Assembly (NCBI GenBank): GCA_003427395.1
Contig: BFEA01000796.1
Location: 344,822-368,166 of the forward strand
From: Chara braunii
Lineage: Eukaryota > Streptophyta > Charophyceae > Charales > Characeae
Direction: 5' to 3'
DNA: 23,345 bases
Part shown: positions 9,226 to 19,497 of the stretch, piece by piece
Layout: the number at the start of each line of letters is the position of its first letter
How positions within the stretch are numbered: position 1 is the stretch's first letter
Translations under genes and position numbers: made by a program
The notes under the pieces: generated by a model
What the model was told of the DNA's origin: nothing
Database searches by the model: none
The model's input: the letters and a program-made list of their open reading frames with translations, nothing else

Positions 9226-9593
9226 TTTTGCCTTTTTTCGTTTTACTCCTAAGCCCTGTATAACAAAACAACACCCGCAATGTCCCTCATACACTTACGC
9301 TTCCCCCCCCCTTAGGCCGGTAGACATTCCCAAAATGCACCCAATATTCCTCGCATCACGCCCTTTTTATACATGCGAATGCGTCGTTCATGATGACCCC
9401 ATATTTTTCCCGTCAAAAACTATGGTACAATGCCCCAAACATCCCTTCCCGTTGTCACACAAGCCAGATATTGCAACCTCCAAGTCATGCTACCTTTCAA
9501 CCTCAGTCAGTCCAAGCCAAAGCACCAGTCCCAAAAAAATGACAGTCCCACGAACATGGTCAGAGACAAACCATAGTGTGGGCAAGGCTGTGG
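9226..9593. other. Spacer between charged ORF and integrase stop
   Basis: About 370 bases with no coding signal. It could contain the 3' boundary of pol or a polypurine tract (a C9 run at 9303-9311 reads as G9 on the minus strand), but I cannot match it to any sequence upstream of gag. Confidence 0.4.
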
Positions 9594-11300
9594 TTAGTCT
9601 TTAGCTTGTGGCTCTTCTGTTTCCTTATCTTCGGCCTCCTGAAGCCATTGTTCCACTGGGTCCCGACTTAGAAACCTGACCAGTCGTTGCCCCGGGAAGG
9701 GCCCTTTCAATCCAGTTCCATCCAAATTTTCCATTTCGAAGGTGTTCAGTCCCATCCGCTTGGCGACCTGGTAGGGGCCTTTGAACCTCCTTCCCAACTG
9801 TCCCGACCAAGTACTTTCTAGTGCCGAGTTCCTTAGTAGTACCATCTCCCCCACCTGAAGTGGCTCCTTTCTGACATTCTTAATCTGGTCTCATCTTGCT
9901 TTGTCCCTCATTCTACTGTCCAGCACCCGGCTGGCGATGTCTTCCATGACCTCATCATTCTTAAGGATTTGTTGACATCTTGCCTCAATTAACTCGTCAG
10001 TGGTCATTTGCGGATCATCATCTAACCTATTCCAGATAGGTACCAAGGCTTCGACAGGAAAATCGATCTCTCTTCCGTACCAAAGCTCTGCCGAGATACA
10101 TCCTGTTGTCCTTTTAGGAGTCATATTCTTTGCAAAGACAGCCTGCTTGGGATACCTAGGTCAGTTCCCCAGATGGTCTGCTGCGAGCTTTGCAATCGTG
10201 TTCTTCAATGTTCGGTGCCCCCTTTCCACCGGTGCATTGGCCTCAGGGTGATACGGCTCGATGAGTCTGATCGGTACGCAGAGTCTCTTAAGCATCCCCA
10301 ATACTTCTTGGTTCACAAATTCCGTTCCATTGTCTGCTATAAACCTTCTGACGAACGGGTGCCTTAAGTAGAAGTCTTCTATCCAGTCCGCCACACTCCT
10401 CTCTGTCTTTTTTTTTAGGGCAACTGCCTCCACGAACCCACTCAAGTTGTCTCGCGCATCCAGGATATATCTGTACCCATCCGTTGATACAGGCATGACC
10501 GCAAGGTCGAGGTGGATTAGATGTCCCGGCTCTAGCACCCGCGTTGGTCTAAGTGGCTCGAAGACTCGTACCGAGCTTCGTTCTTGGCAAATAAGGCAAG
10601 TCTGGCAGTATATGGCGACCATGCCTGCCATGCCTGGCCAATAATAGAGCGGCGTTATCTTTGCAAGTGTTCCTTTGGAAGACCGATGACCTCCAACTAA
10701 CCCGTCGTGCATTGCCTGGATAATGTCTACTTGCCTAGACCTTCCGCACACAACCCTTCTGGGCATAGCACCTTTCTCCCTCCGGAACAAATGCCCGCCC
10801 CTTAGGACGTACCTTTCGGCTTCTTCTCTTGCCTTAATACTGACTTCCGTAGGTTGTTTGTTTTCTACCAACAACAACCCGATCTCCCGAAAGAGCCCTT
10901 CGTATGATTGGACATAGAAAAACTCTTTTTCTTCCTTGCCCCCATCCTTTCCTTCCTGCATCTGATTTACCACCCATTGCAACTCTTTCCTTTCCCAAGA
11001 TTCCACTAAGCTCATTACTGCCTCCTGGCCCCCTTCGACCGCCATTGCTATCAGTTCCTCTTTCGGTCCTACTATCGCTCCCCATGAGTCCTTTTCTTCT
11101 CTGCGTCCTCGAGTGGTAACTGGTCCTTCTCTAAGTTCTGCTACTACGGCAGGTGTCCCTTTCTCCGAAGTGTGGATCAATAGTTCTCCCGATGTGCATT
11201 CTCCGCTCATCATTTCGTTATCTACCGCAAGAGTTCCTCCTTCGTATTCGAGGAAGGCGTCTATGGGCTCTGCATCCTCCATCCCTTCGGGGGTGATGCA
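9594..11300 (-). pseudogene. Integrase (HHCC, DDE core, GPY/F)
   Basis: The integrase inserts the cDNA into host DNA. After a roughly 590-base linker downstream of RNase H, a zinc-binding segment shows His-His-Cys-Cys spacing (MHDGLVGGHRS ... CQTCLIC, about 10587-10710). The catalytic core has Asp in HLDLAV, Asp in ADNGTEF and Glu in NAPVERGH. The last two are separated by 35 residues, the classical D-35-E spacing. The C-terminal part carries RRFKGPYQV, a GPY/F motif, and ends at TAA 9594-9596. Two TGA stops (10161-10163 and 9891-9893) interrupt it. The first follows HLGN and precedes PRYPKQAVF, where a Trp is expected; the second follows DKAR, again a likely Trp. Catalytic residues are intact but the chain cannot be made whole without readthrough. 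Confidence 0.92.
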
Positions 11301-12974
11301 AACCCGACTCAGTCCATCTGCCTTGTTGCGGATTTCAGCAATCCGTTCGATCTTGTAATCGAACTGCCAGATGAATCCTACCCATCTCCCTACTGTCGGA
11401 TCTATAGGCCTGTAATTCTTTAGGGCCCCTGCGACATTCGTCGGGTCGATCCTTAAGATGAACCGCCTCCCAAATAGGTAGGTCTGGAAGGTCTTAAGGC
11501 AATGTAGGATGGCTAGGACTTCCTTCTTGAATTGCGAGTACCGCCGTTCTGCGGAGTTCAAGGTTCTACTTTCGAACCTAATCGGCCTCTCTTTTCCTCA
11601 CTCATCCCTTTGGATCAACACACCTCCTACGGCCAAAGGTCCTCCATCCGTCTCTAGGATAAAGGGTCGTCCCACTTCGTCATTAAAACAAGGCGCGAAC
11701 AGGGCGACTGTCTCAGATGTCAATATGTCCTTGAGCCTTTGGACAACCCCTTCTCGCTCCTCCGTCCAATCCATGGTTCCTTCTTCCCTTATCATAGCCC
11801 GGATAGGCTCAACAATCTTGGCAAAGTTCTTAATGAAGATCCTCCAAAAGCCGACTACGCCTAGGAATGCCCTTACCTCCGTCGTCGTGCGCAGTGTCGT
11901 CGGCCACTTTGATATCTTGTCGGTCTTTGCCGGATCCGGCTTCCTGCCGTAAGCACCGCAACGAAATCCTAGTATAGTTACCTCTGGTACTGCTAGGATA
12001 CTCTTTGGTCTACTAGCCGTAATGTTGTATACTAGGAACCGGCGGAGTAAGTCCTTGATGTCCTGCAGGTGGTCCCACACAAAACGTCGGATCCCTGGCT
12101 GGACCTCCGTCTCGTCCTTTTCCTGCGCGCCTTTGATCGGATTGTCATCGATATAAGGTTCATATTTTTATGGGAACCTGTCCCCGGCCACGGCGAGCAT
12201 CTTGCGTTGCGCTTCGGCCACCACGTTTGTGAATCCCATAGGTGTCACCTGCATCTGTAGCTGGCCTACGGGGGTGTGCATAGAGGTGTGTGGCATGTCC
12301 CGAGCATCCAATGGAAGCTGGTCGTACCCTGAGTACAGATCTATCAGGGAGTAAATGCTCCGACCGGTGTGCGATTCTGCTAATAAGTCAGCCTGAGGTA
12401 GCGAGCCAGCATCCCGGATGGTTACCACATTCAACTTCTGCAGGTCCTGAATCCACCTTAGTGTCTTGTTGGGCTTCTGAAAGACGAACCACCGATTTGC
12501 GTATGGCGATGCCGTAGGCTCCGCAACGAAGGAGTCCATCTTTGCTCGGAGGAGGTCCGTTACCTCTCCCGCTATTCCAAATTCATAGGATGGTCCCTTG
12601 TCATTCCAACACTCATGTTCTACCGTGTGGATTCTCACCGGAGGGATCAACCTTGCATCCAGTCGTCCCTTCTGGTGATCACTAAAGGCAAACGCCAGAT
12701 GAAATTCATGGCAGGTCTTTTTGATCAGGCGGTTTTCTTCTTCCGTTAAGAACTCGTTTATCCCTATCTTCATTGTGTCCGCTACCTCATCTGGTATCCG
12801 ATGTCCCTCCGTCGCCCTTCTTTCTCGGATCACTCGAAGGACCTCTTCCTCCTTCTCCATAGCTTCTTCCTTTAATGTCTCTAGCAGGATCGAGACCGGT
12901 TTTGCTTTCTTCCCTACCAGCTTGTACTTTCGAACACTTCCTTCCGGGATCTTTCTCCTAAACAATGAACAGTC
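11301..12974 (-). pseudogene. Reverse transcriptase and RNase H
   Basis: This part copies the element RNA into DNA and degrades the RNA strand. The frame opens before CSLFRRKIPEGS and contains the RT motifs WIQDLQKLN, SLIDLYSGYDQ (first catalytic Asp, about 12339-12341), TPMGFTN and YIDD (12144-12155). RNase H follows with ETDGGP (catalytic Asp), SAERRYSQFKKEVLA (catalytic Glu) and LRIDPTNVAG (Asp), ending near NKADGLSRV. TAA at 12168-12170 lies five codons before YIDD, and TGA at 11598-11600 lies between the first two RNase H motifs. The YIDD and other catalytic residues are preserved. The first codons overlap the end of the protease frame in a different phase. Confidence 0.94.
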
Positions 12975-14716
12975 GGAATTGCCCCCGTCGCCTCTATGAC
13001 TCGTGGTTGAATGCTAACTAATTTCTCATTCAGGCAATATCCCTTTTGCACCTCTCTTTCGAACTTGGCCAAGGCTGCTGAATCCACTCCTACCTTGTGG
13101 TATCTGAGGGCCTTGATGAGTTGCAATAGATCGGGGATCTCGAGCGCGATCTCCGGCATGTCTACGCGCACTTCTTTCCGTTTGGGCAGGCTAATACCAA
13201 GTTCAACCTCTGACTCCTTTTCTGCTACCATAACACCTAGGACTTCGTCCTCCTGCCTCCTCTTCTTCTGGGGCAGGCCCATCTTGATCCACTCCGTTTT
13301 GTTGAATGCTTCCTTAATCATGATTTTTACCCTTTGTCGCATACCCTCCATCCGTGAGAAAACCCCTTTCCGCGTGCTATCCTCGAACGACGGCGACCAT
13401 GTTGCCAGTTTCCCCTTCGGGGGGTCTCCTCCCGTTCCAAGGAGTCGAAGGAGCTCTCCCCGGCCGGTCACAGGGTCCTCTATGTCTACCATGTACGAGC
13501 CATCGTGCAAGTGCATGCCTATCATCTCTACGTTCGCGCACCACGGTCTCCCGAGGATTATGTCGTGGTCCATTTCCTCCATTACGGTCATCCGCTGAAA
13601 TGACCAGATTGATTCCATGACCCCTGCCTTTACAGCACACTTCGTGACGTACCCAGCGAACGGGATTTCCCCGCCAGCTCCCCGGATGCTCCCTACTACT
13701 TCCTTGTTTACCGTACATCCTGTAATCGTTGCGAAATCTCTTCTTATAAGGGTGATTTCTGCCCCCCCGTCTACTAACGCGTCGGTATGATGAGTCCTGA
13801 TCTGGATTTTCAGCTTTCCTACAGGCAGTGCATGAAAGTTAAGCTTTGTCCCGGGAGGTGACCTCATGACCTCGCCGCCCTCTCGGTCGGGCAAACTCAA
13901 ACGAATGTCCGCAAAAGTTTTCTCGAGATCCTCCAAGTCCCCGCGACTCCTCTGAAGGTTAGCTACTTCTTGCGGAGCTTCCTCCTCCCTCTCCCCTTCA
14001 GGTAGCTCGGGGTTGTCGCCTATTTCTACTCGCCGTTGGGTCAACAGTTGTCTAAGCCCTTTGAGCAACCTAGGGCTAGCCTGCAACATAGTCTGAAAAG
14101 ACACCGACACCATGGTCCCTAGTAACTTGCTAATGGTGTCATCGATCTCAGGTAAGGATAAGATCGGGATTTGGTACCTAAACTTCTTCTTGGCAGCGAA
14201 AACTTTGTCTGTAGGCTCCTCTTCCCTAGGTTTCCCATAGACCTTTTCCGGTTCCTCGGCCTCAGGCTCTGCCTGGGGTTCTGAACTTCCAGCAACCTCC
14301 TCCATCACGGTATCACGGTTAATCCTTCTCCCAATCGTCCCTAGCCGAGTAGTCGCGTTCACCCTATCATGTCCGTCGTTTTCCAAAATGAAATTGACCT
14401 GCGGCACGTGCCCCTGGCGTTGATCCCAGATGATCTCGCCCACCGGTTCGGCTTCTACGGCTGTTATTTCTAGCCCGTTGAGCATGATAATGGCTCGCCG
14501 CATCCCCCCTGGTGAGTTCCAGTTCACCCGTTCCCCTTGTGGTCCAAATATCTCCCCCTTTAGAGACCTGGTACACCTTCTTTTTAGAATATCATGGTTG
14601 AGCTTTGGGCACGCGCGCACATAATGTCCTATCGCGGTACAGTACTTGCATTGCTCGTTAGCGGGATCTCTCCGTCCGAATTCACGATTGGCCACCCCTG
14701 GCGGAACTACTGCTTC
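12914..14716 (-). pseudogene. Nucleocapsid zinc knuckle and retropepsin-like protease
   Basis: Just inside the frame is a CCHC zinc knuckle, CKYCTAIGHYVRAC (14609-14650), which in this family binds the packaged RNA. A long linker with acidic segments follows. Near 13769 there is a retropepsin-like fold signature: ALVDGGAEITLI, then about 70 residues later IILGRPW. The catalytic Asp is present, but the usual Asp-Ser/Thr-Gly is Asp-Gly-Gly. A lysine-rich region and a conserved-looking linker lead toward RT. The frame ends at TAG 12914-12916, about 60 bases past the start of the overlapping RT frame. It is continuous with gag upstream except for the TAG at 14717-14719. Confidence 0.88.
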
Positions 14717-16171
14717 CTAGGGCGGGAGGGGGGGACGGGATACTTGCGCCTGCATAACTAGTAACGCGCTCTTCATCCTTTCAATCTTATTGTCGACTCC
14801 GTGCACCCGTTCGTGTAGACTTTCAATCCCCTTTTTCACCTTGTCGCCCATCCTACTGGTCAAGTCTATAGTCTCCCCTTCCTTAAGCAAGGCCAATGTC
14901 TCGGTCACTACCGTCTTTTCGGCCAGATCCGTTACCGTACTGAAATCAACGTCCCTGGTGTTTACAAATTTGCTCGTCTGTTAGTAAGCCGACATAATCT
15001 TGTCTTTGTCGAACTCGAAGAACTGTCTGAGGAAATACTTACTCATTATTTGATCTGTAACCCCGGGGATTCTTAGTGCTACCAAAGTAAACTCCCGTAG
15101 GAAGTCATTGTACATTGCGAAGTTCTTTCTCTGGATTGCCGCTAAATCGGCCTCCGTTGCCATCTTTTCTGCTGCCAGATACTTTCTCATCATCACATCC
15201 CGGGTTTCTTTCCAAGACCGGCTTGCAGCTACGATGGCCATTATGTCCTGTCCTAGGCTCAAAGACACATGCTGTCCCAGGTGGTCCATCTTCTCCTCTT
15301 CGGTCCATTTCAACAGCGCAGTCAAGTTCTCGTAATCTATCAGGAATTGCGTGATGTTCGCCCCATCAAACGTCAACTTCTTCTTAGCATCTGCTAGGTA
15401 GCCTTGATTTTTGTTTAGTGCTCGCACAAGGGATGACACTATCTTCTTAAGGCCGCCCTCGGAGCTGCTGGCCTCACCTGTCACACTGTTATCCGGACCT
15501 TCCTTGCCGGCCTTCTGTCCCTCCCTGATTTTCGTAGTTCCCTCTGGGTCAAACCATCCCAACATTCTTTCCCTAAGGCTCCATAGTCCTTCGCACCCTC
15601 GCGTCACTGCTGGCGTGGTCAGCAGGCGGCTAGCCCTACTATCTATGGCTGGCGGGGTCATAGCCTTTTCCACGTCCATCCCTGGAGAGTTCTCCTCTTC
15701 TTTCCTTCTTTTGCTCGGCGTTCCCCCACGGTCACTACCTTTATCCCCTTGTCCAGTCCCTCCTCGGTCGGTTCTCCGTTCGTCCCGGGGTTCCTCCTGC
15801 AGAGAGCCTTCTTCGTTCCCAGTCATCATTTCCTCAATCAATCTTGCCTTGTATTCCGCGGTCCTTTTGTCTATCTCGGCTAGTCTGCGCCTCGTATCCG
15901 TGACTCTTACTTTCTTAGACACGGCTCCCTCCGAGTTCTCGGGGTTTGTCCTATCCTTATTACTGCCTCCCTTGGTCCCCTGAGTCCCCTGTCTGCTTCC
16001 CCCAGCTTTCCCCGAGCTTTCCCCTGTGGAGATCTCCTTCCGTTTTCCTTTGGTACCATCCGGATTTATCGATTCTCTGTCCTTCTGCCCCCCTTCGCTT
16101 TGTGCGGCACTGCCTCCTAAGCCCGGTTCTCCTTCACTCTTATGATTATCTGTTTCCTCCTCCGTTGCCAT
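14717..16171 (-). pseudogene. Gag polyprotein, capsid region
   Basis: Gag forms the cytoplasmic particle that packages the element RNA. The first ATG in frame (MATEEETDNH, 16169-16171) is the likely start; the frame extends only 14 codons further. Residues 1 to about 200 are charged and low in complexity (repeated Lys, Glu, Gly, Ser). From about 15420 down is the capsid-like helical part: LTFDGANITQFL, KWTEEEKMDHLGQHV, WKETRDVMMRKYL and YNDFLREFTLVALRIPG. TAA at 14981-14983 splits it after IMSAY. The same frame resumes with QTSKFVNTRDVDF and a coiled-coil-like segment (VKKGIESLHERVHGVDNKIE), then meets TAG at 14717-14719. Both stops can come from Gln codons by one transition. Confidence 0.85.
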
Positions 16172-16637
16172 TTCGCCTAGTTCTGCATAAGCCAAAGAAT
16201 TCCCAGGACACACGCAATGCGAGGCATTTTAGGTTTCCTATGCTCCCAGCCCTGTTGGCTTATCTGTATAGCCTCCTTTCTCATCCTCGTTTCCTGATTG
16301 CCCTTCCTTAAGGAGGAGCCACGACTGGCCCTGCCGCTCAGCCCAGCTATGAGCGTGACTTGGCTTCCTTTATCACAAGCCTGTTTGTCGTGCCCTTGTC
16401 CCGTCGGGCCGATGCGAGGGAGTTCGGGTTAGGCATTCTGCTAGGGAAAGTCTTTCCAAGCAGTGTTTCCTATTTTTGACCTTCAGGGTTATGGTCAATC
16501 GTTAGGAGTCTACCCCTTTATTTGTTTTCCTAATGGGTTTAGCCATCCGGGTCCGAGGCCCCTTTCTTATTCCCATCGGCGGATTTCCGTACGCAGCGAA
16601 CTATACTGGATCTGCCCTATTGGCCTGCCTGCGGATC
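16172..16637. other. Gap between gag and the four-copy gene cluster
   Basis: About 465 bases with no protein signal. This is where a 5' LTR end and primer-binding site would be expected if the element begins immediately before gag. I could not match it to anything downstream of integrase. Confidence 0.45.
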
Positions 16638-17504
16638 CTAGTCCCGCTCGCGCCCTCGTGGTTCTTCCGGTTCGGTCGGCTCCTCGAAAAGCTCGGCCAC
16701 CCCTGCCAAATAGCTCTTTCCTATCTCGATTTCCCTTTGGAGTATGCGTTCATGCCCTGTCTGGTCTAGCCAGGGCGCATGAAATATCATAATATGGATG
16801 ACCTCCAGTAACTCGTGGACCCTGTTTCCCCAGAACGGCCCATGCCTCACGGCGACATCATAGAACATCCCGATGGTTAGAGAGGGAAAGTGGTCTGCCC
16901 ACATTATTGCCGAGTCTGCCAGCTCTCGCGCCCTTGCGAGGCTCCCAAAGACGAGATCTATCATAAAACGGGGGACCCAGAACCTCAGCGGCGTGGTTGG
17001 TGCTCTGAATTCATGCCATCCCCCCATTTCCACCCGGGTAAGTAAGCCCACGTTCCTTCTACCCCTGACTGATTGTCCTATCCGGGTCAATGTCCGGGCG
17101 ACCCTTTGAAAAACCGGCGCCAGCTCGTGACCTTGTGCTATCTCTACCCCCAACGAGTGTCAGCCGATCCCAGGCAGATACATGGTCCCGGTAACTTCCA
17201 GATTGGAAAACAGATCGTCCCCGGGTCCTCGGTCGAGTCTCATCCCTCTCCACCGACATTCTACCAACATGAAGGCGGCGTCCCTCCCCAAAGTCACAAC
17301 CCGCCATTCTATATCGAACCCCCGATAAGTTGAACTCGGCGGGAGGGATACTTCCCAGCGTCCACCGTTATTCCACGGCGGTCCAGGGTACCGGGGTTGG
17401 TGCGCCATTCGCACACGGGCCTGAAGTTCCATATGCTCACGTCTTGCTGTCATGGTTACCTTGGTGATTTCCTGCATGATCCACATAGAAAGTGTTACAG
17501 CCAA
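16638..17504 (-). pseudogene. Four-copy family, copy D (one in-frame TGA)
   Basis: This is the copy nearest gag. The N-terminal half carries the family pattern GRWEVSLPPSS...FMLVECRW...VTGTMYLPGIG. A TGA at 17160-17162 is followed in the same frame by HSLGVEIAQG and the C-terminal half: VEMGGWHEF, RFWVPRFMIDLVFG, the hallmark VRHGPFWGN...ELLEVI and SYLAGVAELFEEPTEPEEP, ending at TGA 16638-16640. The frame opens after TAA 17508-17510; the first true ATG in it lies within the first ten codons. Without the stop it would give about 285 residues. The family is unknown to me. The fold looks like a beta-strand-rich N-terminal domain followed by a helical domain and an acidic tail. It could be a pseudogene, or the TGA could be read through. 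Confidence 0.65.
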
Positions 17505-17570
17505 TCCTTAGAAACCGTCCACCTACTGCCCCCTTGTCCTTCGTGTTTTCATTTCCCTTTCTAGTCCCAA

Positions 17571-18350
17571 CTACCCCTCTATACCCCAGGGAGCAGTAAC
17601 CTCCTCGGGTTGTTCATACAGCCGGTAGAGATCATCTATGTAGGTCGCGCCCCGATCTACCTCTCGCCGGATGAATCTCCACATGGTCTCATTACTTATT
17701 TGCGGGACTCCTGACCTAGTATTCATCGTTGCTCGTAGAATGCAAAGCACCTCGCCCCCTTGTTCGTCCCCGAAAGGCCCCATCTCTAGAAAGGCCCGAT
17801 AGTACTCTCGATACATTATCGCTTCGTCAAAATTTAGCCTACTTACGGCAGTTACCGCCTGCTCCACTCGTTTTATGCCTCCCATTCGTCTTAGCAGGAA
17901 GGGCGACAGACTCATCCGTACGATCTCATTCGGCAGCTCAAAGACCCCTGCTGCGGCGACTTTTACCTCAGCCGTCACGTCATCTCGTTCCGGATCTGCA
18001 AACTCAAACCCCTCCCGCCAGGTTATTTGCCATGCTCCTTCGAACATTCGCACGGGGTCATCCCCGGAAGCCAAAGCAATCCCAAAGGTCCGCCATCCTT
18101 CTTCTGACAGGTGTAAGGATCCCGTCGCGTGTACACGCCCTGGGCGGTTGAAGTCTACGCCCCCGAACTCTCCTCTCGCCCGCCATTCTAGCTTCACTAC
18201 TAGGTACACCGTATCTTCCACCAACTCTACCCCCACCCAGTCCATTACCAGATTGCCTACCGTATTTCTCGCCGGCAGGCTTATTTCGACCCTGCCCTCT
18301 GATATTCTTGGTGGCAGGATCCCACGAGGTCTATCCACCCAGAACGTCAT
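17571..18350 (-). CDS. Four-copy family, copy C (intact frame)
   Basis: An open frame of 259 residues begins at ATG 18348-18350 (MTFWVDRPRG), directly preceded by a TGA, and ends with YEQPEEVTAPWGIEG at 17571. It shows all parts of the family. The first half has GRVEISLPARN, TVYLVVKLEWRA and HATGSLHLSEEGWRTFGIAL, where the Trp aligns with the TGA of copies B and D. The second half has VRMSLSPFLLRRMGG, the hallmark FLEMGPFGDEQGGEVLCIL, and the ending TYIDDLYRLYEQPEE. There is an extra insert before the second half. Copy D follows after about 67 bases. No signal peptide, membrane segment or known catalytic motif is seen. Function unknown. Confidence 0.7.
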   Translation of the reverse strand: MTFWVDRPRGILPPRISEGRVEISLPARNTVGNLVMDWVGVELVEDTVYLVVKLEWRARGEFGGVDFNRPGRVHATGSLHLSEEGWRTFGIALASGDDPVRMFEGAWQITWREGFEFADPERDDVTAEVKVAAAGVFELPNEIVRMSLSPFLLRRMGGIKRVEQAVTAVSRLNFDEAIMYREYYRAFLEMGPFGDEQGGEVLCILRATMNTRSGVPQISNETMWRFIRREVDRGATYIDDLYRLYEQPEEVTAPWGIEG

Positions 18351-18668
18351 TCACCGGACCATCTCGCAATGTCTTCTTTCCTGCTTTCTTAGTCCGATCG
18401 CTGCACCCACCGAGATTCCATACCTTTCGTGTTTTAGTCTTTCAACCCTCCCTACTTAGCGTACACTGGTTCCTGCCGCTATCCCCAACTCATACACGTT
18501 CAATTCTACCCGACCCTCATTTTCCAGTTGTTGTCACTTCCCCCTTGTTTCGATCCTTATGCATCATCTACGGCCTAATGTACACATTCTCTTTCTTATG
18601 TTACACCTTACTTCACAAGCACCCTCCATACTCAGGCCTTTTCACTGTGTTTGATTCCTTGGCCTCAT

Positions 18669-19349
18669 TCAGTCGAACCACAGTACCTCAAATAGTTTAA
18701 AAACGTCGTCTACGTAGGAGGGTGCAGCCGCTGCCTCCCGGCTAACTATGGCGTCCCAATACTCCGTCTCTACCTCTAGGCGGTCATACCTGCTTATTCT
18801 TAGGACGATGATGACTTCCTCGGCTTTATCCCCGTTGAAGGGCCCATATTTCAATGAGAGCCTATAGAACTCCTCAGTCAACCAGGCACACTCTATATGC
18901 ACCTTTCTCATGGAGTTGGCTACTTCTAAAATGTGTTCAACCCCCCCAAACCACTCGGCTATGAATTCCGGTACCCAAGCCGTTATCCGTAGACTTGGGG
19001 GCTTGAGTTCCTTCCATCCTCCCATCACAACTCTGTTACTAACTTCGTCCCATCCCTCGTTGGCGAACAGCTTGCCTTCCTCTCGGGTTCGGGCCTCGAC
19101 ATCCCCTAGAAGCCACATCGGGTCCTGTCTCATTGCTAACATGGTGCAAAACAGGTGTCATCCATCCTCGGAAAGGACAATCGTTCCAACTGACTCTACC
19201 TTGCCTTCTTCTATATCATCCCAACCTTCCTCTTCCCTTATCGAGTTCCAAATCCGCTCTATCCATACATATGACAAGTCCCGGGCAACCTCAAACCCAA
19301 TCCAGTCGCACGTGGTCCCTCTCCATCCGTTCCCTGTTGGTATAGGCAT
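18669..19349 (-). pseudogene. Four-copy family, copy B (one in-frame TGA)
   Basis: The frame starts with GGIEMPIPTGNGW (ATG 19347-19349) and reads YVWIERIWNSI and VGTIVLSEDG up to TGA at 19158-19160. The same frame continues with HLFCTMLAMRQDPMWLL, VVMGGWKELKPPSLRI, AWVPEFIAEWFGG, the hallmark SLKYGPFNGDKAEEVIIVL and SYVDDVFKLFE, ending at TGA 18669-18671. Two consecutive TGA codons lie eight codons or so upstream of the ATG. Readthrough of the internal TGA would give about 226 residues. The second half is closest to copy D, for instance in the MGGW and WVP motifs. It is either a pseudogene or a recoded gene. Confidence 0.65.
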
Positions 19350-19497
19350 TTCTATTCCTCCTCTGAGTCATCATGGTTCCCAGCCTTTGAAGGGGTATTC
19401 CATCATCCTTTCTTCTCTAGTCATCTTTCCCCTTTCCTGCACAATACCAGACCACCCGTCCTCCCTAAGTTAAGTCACCCTACCCCTCTTAGGAGTC

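Larger units (their letters stand above)
9594..16171 (-). mobile_element. Degraded Ty3/Gypsy-type LTR retrotransposon, internal coding region
   Basis: Domains run in the Ty3/Gypsy order on the minus strand: gag, zinc knuckle, aspartic protease, reverse transcriptase, RNase H, integrase with GPY/F motif. No chromodomain is visible after GPY/F. Gag to protease lies in one frame and RT to integrase in another, with one frame change near 12974. In-frame stops are TAA 14981, TAG 14717, TAA 12168, TGA 11598, TGA 10161 and TGA 9891 (lowest coordinate of each). The copy is therefore not autonomous. I found neither a long terminal repeat pair nor a convincing tRNA primer-binding site, so the full element must extend beyond the coordinates given. 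Confidence 0.93.

Noticed and set aside
8924-9604. A + strand frame of about 226 residues
   Set aside because: It is antisense to the charged minus-strand ORF, Pro/Ser-rich by composition and without any recognised motif.
13011-13598. A + strand frame of about 195 residues
   Set aside because: It is antisense to the protease region of the retroelement, where the minus strand has clear family motifs.
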